64,000 nt of DNA from contig NZ_CM007717.1 in the NCBI RefSeq assembly GCF_002019855.1, positions 1,182,452-1,246,451 on the forward strand, read 5' to 3'. Below the pieces are notes generated by a model that was not told the DNA's origin, made no database searches, and worked only from the letters and a program-made list of their open reading frames with translations. The translations under genes were made by a program, and so were the position numbers. Origin of the DNA: Streptomyces antibioticus. Lineage in GTDB: Bacteria > Actinomycetota > Actinomycetes > Streptomycetales > Streptomycetaceae. Positions 60,985 through 64,000 of the stretch are shown here, one piece after another; position 1 is the first letter of the stretch; every line of letters starts with the position of its first letter.

Positions 60985-61440
60985 GACTGCTCCCGATCGC
61001 TTGACGATTGTCGTCATCCGACGGCGCGGATGACGTCGGCATCGAGTGCAATCGGCGGTGAGCGCGCAGGCGGAGCAGACACCCCGGAAATCAGAGGCGC
61101 GCATCTGCCACCGGCAACGGCGGCAAAAGACGCCCCGCTGTCCATCCGTACGGTGCAAGTCTCCATGACCGGCTCACTCCACGGGCAGATGTCCGGACCC
61201 CGGGAGTTCTTCTCTTTCAAGGCTAGGCGTGCTCACCGAGGGTGTACAGATCACCGCACGCCTTTGAGCGGTGCCCGCCCCGCGTCGGTGGCCGGCTGGT
61301 CGAACAGGCCGGCCGGCTCGGCTGGCTCCTACAGGACACCGCCCCGTTCACCTTCGCGCGAGGGCCATCACCCCCGAACCGGCGTGGGGAGCTGGGTGCC
61401 GAGGTGGCCGGGGCGCCAGACCACGGCGACGCTCGTGGAC
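60985..61440. other. 456-bp gap, no intact gene
   Basis: No frame here has both a recognisable domain and a start. It joins the DUF1326 gene's upstream region to the broken second DUF2182 gene; its last part may contain more of that remnant. Confidence 0.4.
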
Positions 61441-62155
61441 AGCTCGGGCCTCTCGACTCTGAGCCGGGCGCCTATCTCCGGCCCGGTCGCCCCCGGAACC
61501 TGCTCGTGTGGACCGCCTTCGGACCGCTCTCCTACGCGGCCCTGGCCTTCACCGGCGGCGTGGGGATCGGTGCCGTCTCCTACCTGCTCGCCGGCCCGTA
61601 CCAGCTCGGTCGCCTCAAAAACGTCTGCCTGCGGCACTGCCGCGACCCGCCGAGTCATCTCGTGCGTTACGTCGGCTTCCGGCGACCGGCCCGCGACCTG
61701 CGAGTCGACGTCCACCACGGCGCGTACTGCGTCGGCTGCTGTGCCGTGGCTTGCTCGCTCTGAGCCGGCCCCACAGAATCGGCTTGGCCTGGTACCAGTT
61801 GGTTGCTGCTTCAACTCCGGCGCGAAGTGGCTCCGGGTCTGACCGGGGCATAGCCGAGCTGTCAGTTCCAGCTCGAACACCAGGTGGAGCCAGCGCAAGC
61901 CGGAAGGCGGTACCAATTCAGAGCGAGGAAGCCAGTGCCGGGCTGATGGTCGTCTTCGTTCCGCTCGGCGTGATGAACGTGGCGGCAATGGCCGGACTGG
62001 CCTTGGTGATCTTCGTGGAGAAGCTATGGTCCCGGACGTCCTCCTCAGCGGTGTCGTGGGGCGTCGCCTTCCTTGTCCTGGCGGTGCTCGCACCGTTCCA
62101 GGACTGGATGCTGCCGGGGCTGGAGGGCTCGATGCCGTCCGTGGACGGCGTGTGA
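61440..62155 (+). pseudogene. second DUF2182 gene, truncated and split by insertion
   Basis: The left part reads NLLVWTAFGPLSYAALAFTG and YLLAGPYQLGRLKNVCLRHC then HHGAYCVGCC, and is interrupted at 61746. The right part resumes at 61941 with GLMVVFVPLGVMNVAAMAGL and FLVLAVLAPFQDWMLPGLEG. The N-terminal helices are lost. Removing the insert restores CVGCCAGLMV in one frame. It pairs with the DUF1326 gene at 62442. Confidence 0.88.
61747..61934. mobile_element. 188-bp MITE-like element
   Basis: Bounded by 17-bp inverted repeats, TGGCTTGCTCGCTCTGA (61747-61763) and the complement of TGGCTTCCTCGCTCTGA (61918-61934), one mismatch. It is flanked by a 6-bp direct repeat GTGCCG (61741-61746 and 61935-61940). 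It is too short to code for a transposase. Confidence 0.85.
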
Positions 62156-62441
62156 TCGTCTGTGCGCACCTGGTCAATTCCTTCGGACAGCGGTACGCCA
62201 GGGGGAGGTGGCCCTGGGGCGTGCCTACAAGCCGGACCGGCTTGAGGCGCCGCCACCCGGCCCCCGGTCCCTCGTGTAGGGGCTCGGCGCCGTGGTCCAC
62301 CGTGGACGCCGGCCGGTTTCCCGCTCGGGACATGAGGCGCAAGCTGGAAGGGAGACCGTCCTCCGATCCCGGGAACGGGCTCGGCACACGCGGTCTCGCC
62401 ACTCCGAGTGAGCTCCTCGGAGCCCGGCTGGAGGAAGCGAT

Positions 62442-63095
62442 ATGACACAGCAGGCCACCGGCACGCGCTGGCATCTGGCCGGCGACTGGTTCGACGTATG
62501 CAAGTGCGCAATTCCGTGCCCGTGCACGTTCGCGCAGCCCCCGACCTACGGCGACTGCGAAGGCGTCATGGTCTGGCACATCCGGGAAGGCAGCTTCGGG
62601 GACGTACGGCTCGACGATCTCAATGTCCTGATGCTCGGGTCGTTCGAGGGCAACCCGTGGGCCGGCACGCATACCGAGCCGTACGCCGCGGTCTTCCTGG
62701 ACGAGCGCGCCGACGATCAGCAGCGGGCTGCGCTGGGGACCGTCTTCGGCGGTGAGGCGGGCGGATGGCCGGCGGAGTTCGGGGCGATGTTCCACCCCGA
62801 GATGCGGGGCATGGACGTCGTCCCGATCCACGTGGAGATCGACGAGGATCTCGCCACGTGGCGAGCCGAGATCCCGGGCCGTGTCACGGCGACCGCCGAG
62901 GCGCTCACCGGCCCGACCACCCCGAACGGCGCACGCGTCCAGGTCCTCAACTCCCCGGGCTCCGAGGTGGGGCCGGGCCAGATCGCCACGTGGGGGCGGG
63001 CCACCGTCGACCGCGCCGACGCATTCGGCTTCACATGGGATCGCACCGGGAAGTCGAGCAAGTACTTCCCCTTCGACTGGAGCGGCCCTGACTGA
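62442..63095 (+). CDS. DUF1326 protein (second copy)
   Basis: A 217-aa protein. FDVCKCAIPCPCTFAQPPTY (CKC and CPC) and the WHIREGSFGDVRLDDLNVLM segment are DUF1326 features. ATG 62442 after GGAGGAAGC. It is on the same strand as the broken DUF2182 gene 287 bp upstream, so its former partner is lost. It may now work with the DUF2182 protein at 59444. Confidence 0.87.
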   Translation: MTQQATGTRWHLAGDWFDVCKCAIPCPCTFAQPPTYGDCEGVMVWHIREGSFGDVRLDDLNVLMLGSFEGNPWAGTHTEPYAAVFLDERADDQQRAALGTVFGGEAGGWPAEFGAMFHPEMRGMDVVPIHVEIDEDLATWRAEIPGRVTATAEALTGPTTPNGARVQVLNSPGSEVGPGQIATWGRATVDRADAFGFTWDRTGKSSKYFPFDWSGPD

Positions 63096-63570
63096 AGACC
63101 ATCTGGCCGACCCGGGCACGTAGGCACGCAGCCCCAGGAACTGCCTGCGCGTAGGCCCGCAACACCAGGACTGCCTGCCGCCCTGGACTCCGGGGCCCGA
63201 TGCCATTGATGGGCGGCTCGCCCCTCACCTGGCCCTTCGGGGCCGAGCTGCCCGCCGGGCCGCCCGCCGCCAGCTGAAGAATCTCCTCGGCCACGTGGAA
63301 CACCGCAGTGCCCACGCATTCCGTACCGCCCTTGCTGTGGCGCGGTGGCGCGGCTGACCGCTCCCAAAATTTGCCATCCTGTCCCACCCCCGCCCACCAG
63401 GACCGCACGCACCAAGATCCGGACCATTCCCGGACCAGCCCCCGCCAGAGAGCCGCACCAACTGTCGTTTCCCCTGGTCAGATGGGTGCAGTCGCTGTAC
63501 CACCAGGAGACCAAGAATCTCCTGGTGTCGTACTCGCCCAAGAAGCTCGGCTTCTTCTAGACACCCGCGA
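63096..63570. other. gap with possible DUF1326 fragment
   Basis: About 475 bp. On the minus strand near 63250-63345 a piece reads GGTECVGTAVFHVAEEI, like the DUF1326 ECLGCAAFHVEE motif, but no whole gene is present. On the plus strand a frame ends WVQSLYHQETKNLLVSYSPK near 63560 and is not recognised. Confidence 0.4.
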
Positions 63571-63609
63571 AAGGGCGCCTGACCTGGGTTCGTCCCGTCA
63601 GGCGCCCTT
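63571..63609. terminator. hairpin terminator
   Basis: AAGGGCGCCTGAC paired with its complement (13 bp) and a 13-nt loop, 32 bp from the desaturase stop on the minus strand. Confidence 0.87.
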
Positions 63610-63640
63610 CGTGCGGCCGGCCTTCGTCTCGCACCGGGTG

Positions 63641-64000
63641 TCAGGCCGCGAGGACCTCCTGCTCGCGGGCCGGTGTCTTGAGCTTGGGCTTCTTGTTCGG
63701 CAGGGAGAGCCGGACGACCTTGTGCCATGCGGAGAACACCTGCTTGGGCAGCGGCCCGGTGACGTACTCCAGCTCGTACTTCTCGAACAGCGCGCGCACC
63801 TTCACCGCGACCTCGGCGTACCGGTTGCTCGGCAGGTCCGGGAACAGGTGGTGTTCGATCTGGTGCGAGAGGTTGCCGGTCATGAAGTGCATGGCCTTGC
63901 TGCCGCTGATGTTCGCCGAGCCCATCATCTGGCGGAGGTACCACTGGCCGCGCGTCTCGCCCTTGATCGACCGGCGCTCGAAGACCTGGACGCCCTCGGG
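63641..64000 (-). CDS. fatty acid desaturase, C-terminal part
   Basis: The last 119 codons of a membrane di-iron desaturase; the rest is beyond the window. NLSHQIEHHLFPDLPSNRYA holds the third His box (QIEHH), typical of front-end acyl desaturases. ERRSIKGETRGQWYLRQMMG precedes it. It is probably a core chromosomal gene that marks the edge of the metal region. Confidence 0.92.
   Translation of the reverse strand, partial: PEGVQVFERRSIKGETRGQWYLRQMMGSANISGSKAMHFMTGNLSHQIEHHLFPDLPSNRYAEVAVKVRALFEKYELEYVTGPLPKQVFSAWHKVVRLSLPNKKPKLKTPAREQEVLAA

Noticed and set aside
1..64000. CRISPR arrays, tRNA genes, rRNA, plasmid origin or conjugation genes
   Set aside because: None seen by reading; no regular repeat-spacer pattern, cloverleaf-like gene or replication protein was found.

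Overview
The window is high-GC actinobacterial DNA with Streptomyces-type gene style: GTG and TTG starts, many ATGA/GTGA stop-start overlaps, probable leaderless promoters, and families such as DUF6153, DUF899, DUF4396 and actinobacterial CsoR. All assignments were read from the sequence and its translations; no database search was run. I saw no rRNA, tRNA, CRISPR array, replication origin or conjugation genes. The window starts exactly on the left inverted repeat of an IS5-type element and ends inside a fatty-acid desaturase gene, so at least the left edge may be a contig break at a repeat.

The content is a dense metal, metalloid and sulfur stress region. Region by region: (1) 0-6 kb: IS5-type element, DUF899 protein, decayed MFS gene, and a two-gene unit of a His-rich small protein plus a tyrosinase-VWA fusion. 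(2) 6-15 kb: copper genes, with two small membrane proteins, a cupredoxin/P-type ATPase/YHS fusion, a DUF3105 protein, a Csp-type four-helix copper-storage protein and a TauE-like exporter; a TetR-controlled dehydrogenase lies between. (3) 15-29.5 kb: a CsoR copper regulon. Six near-identical 15-bp palindromes (TACCCC..GGGGTA type) lie 28-67 bp upstream of csoR, copZ-copA, a DUF4396 gene, an MFS exporter, a DUF6153-like gene and a secreted His-rich gene. DUF305, F510_1955-like and SCO lipoproteins follow. (4) 29.5-34.8 kb: DoxX, APC permease, a decayed methyltransferase, and a CmtR-like sensor/CDF/ICMT operon. (5) 34.9-39.5 kb: a persulfide/sulfur module of MFS, MBL-rhodanese, ArsR-rhodanese and cysteine desulfurase. 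(6) 39.5-51.6 kb: arsenic and mercury genes, including two ArsO-like flavoproteins, ArsR, an ArsN-like acetyltransferase, a thioredoxin-like/MerB fusion, two MerR regulators, an ACR3-like transporter, a MerT-like protein, an aquaporin, a broken arsC next to an intact arsC, and a thioredoxin reductase. (7) 53-64 kb: a second copper cluster with a CopZ-like protein, a TauE-cupredoxin fusion, and a MerR regulator facing a tRNA-dependent cyclodipeptide synthase that is followed at 17 bp by a second CopA; then CadD, DUF2182/DUF1326 pairs, a 188-bp MITE-like insertion, and the desaturase.

Regulation is layered: CsoR boxes, MerR-type promoters with 19-20 bp spacers, ArsR/CmtR dyads, and three TetR operators. 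Pseudogenes are common (MFS, two methyltransferases, arsC, TauE-cupredoxin, DUF2182), usually beside an intact paralogue, which fits a region that gains and loses resistance modules. The most novel-looking items are the MerR/cyclodipeptide synthase/CopA unit (55.0-58.5 kb) and the tyrosinase-VWA fusion with its His-rich partner (2.5-5.6 kb).
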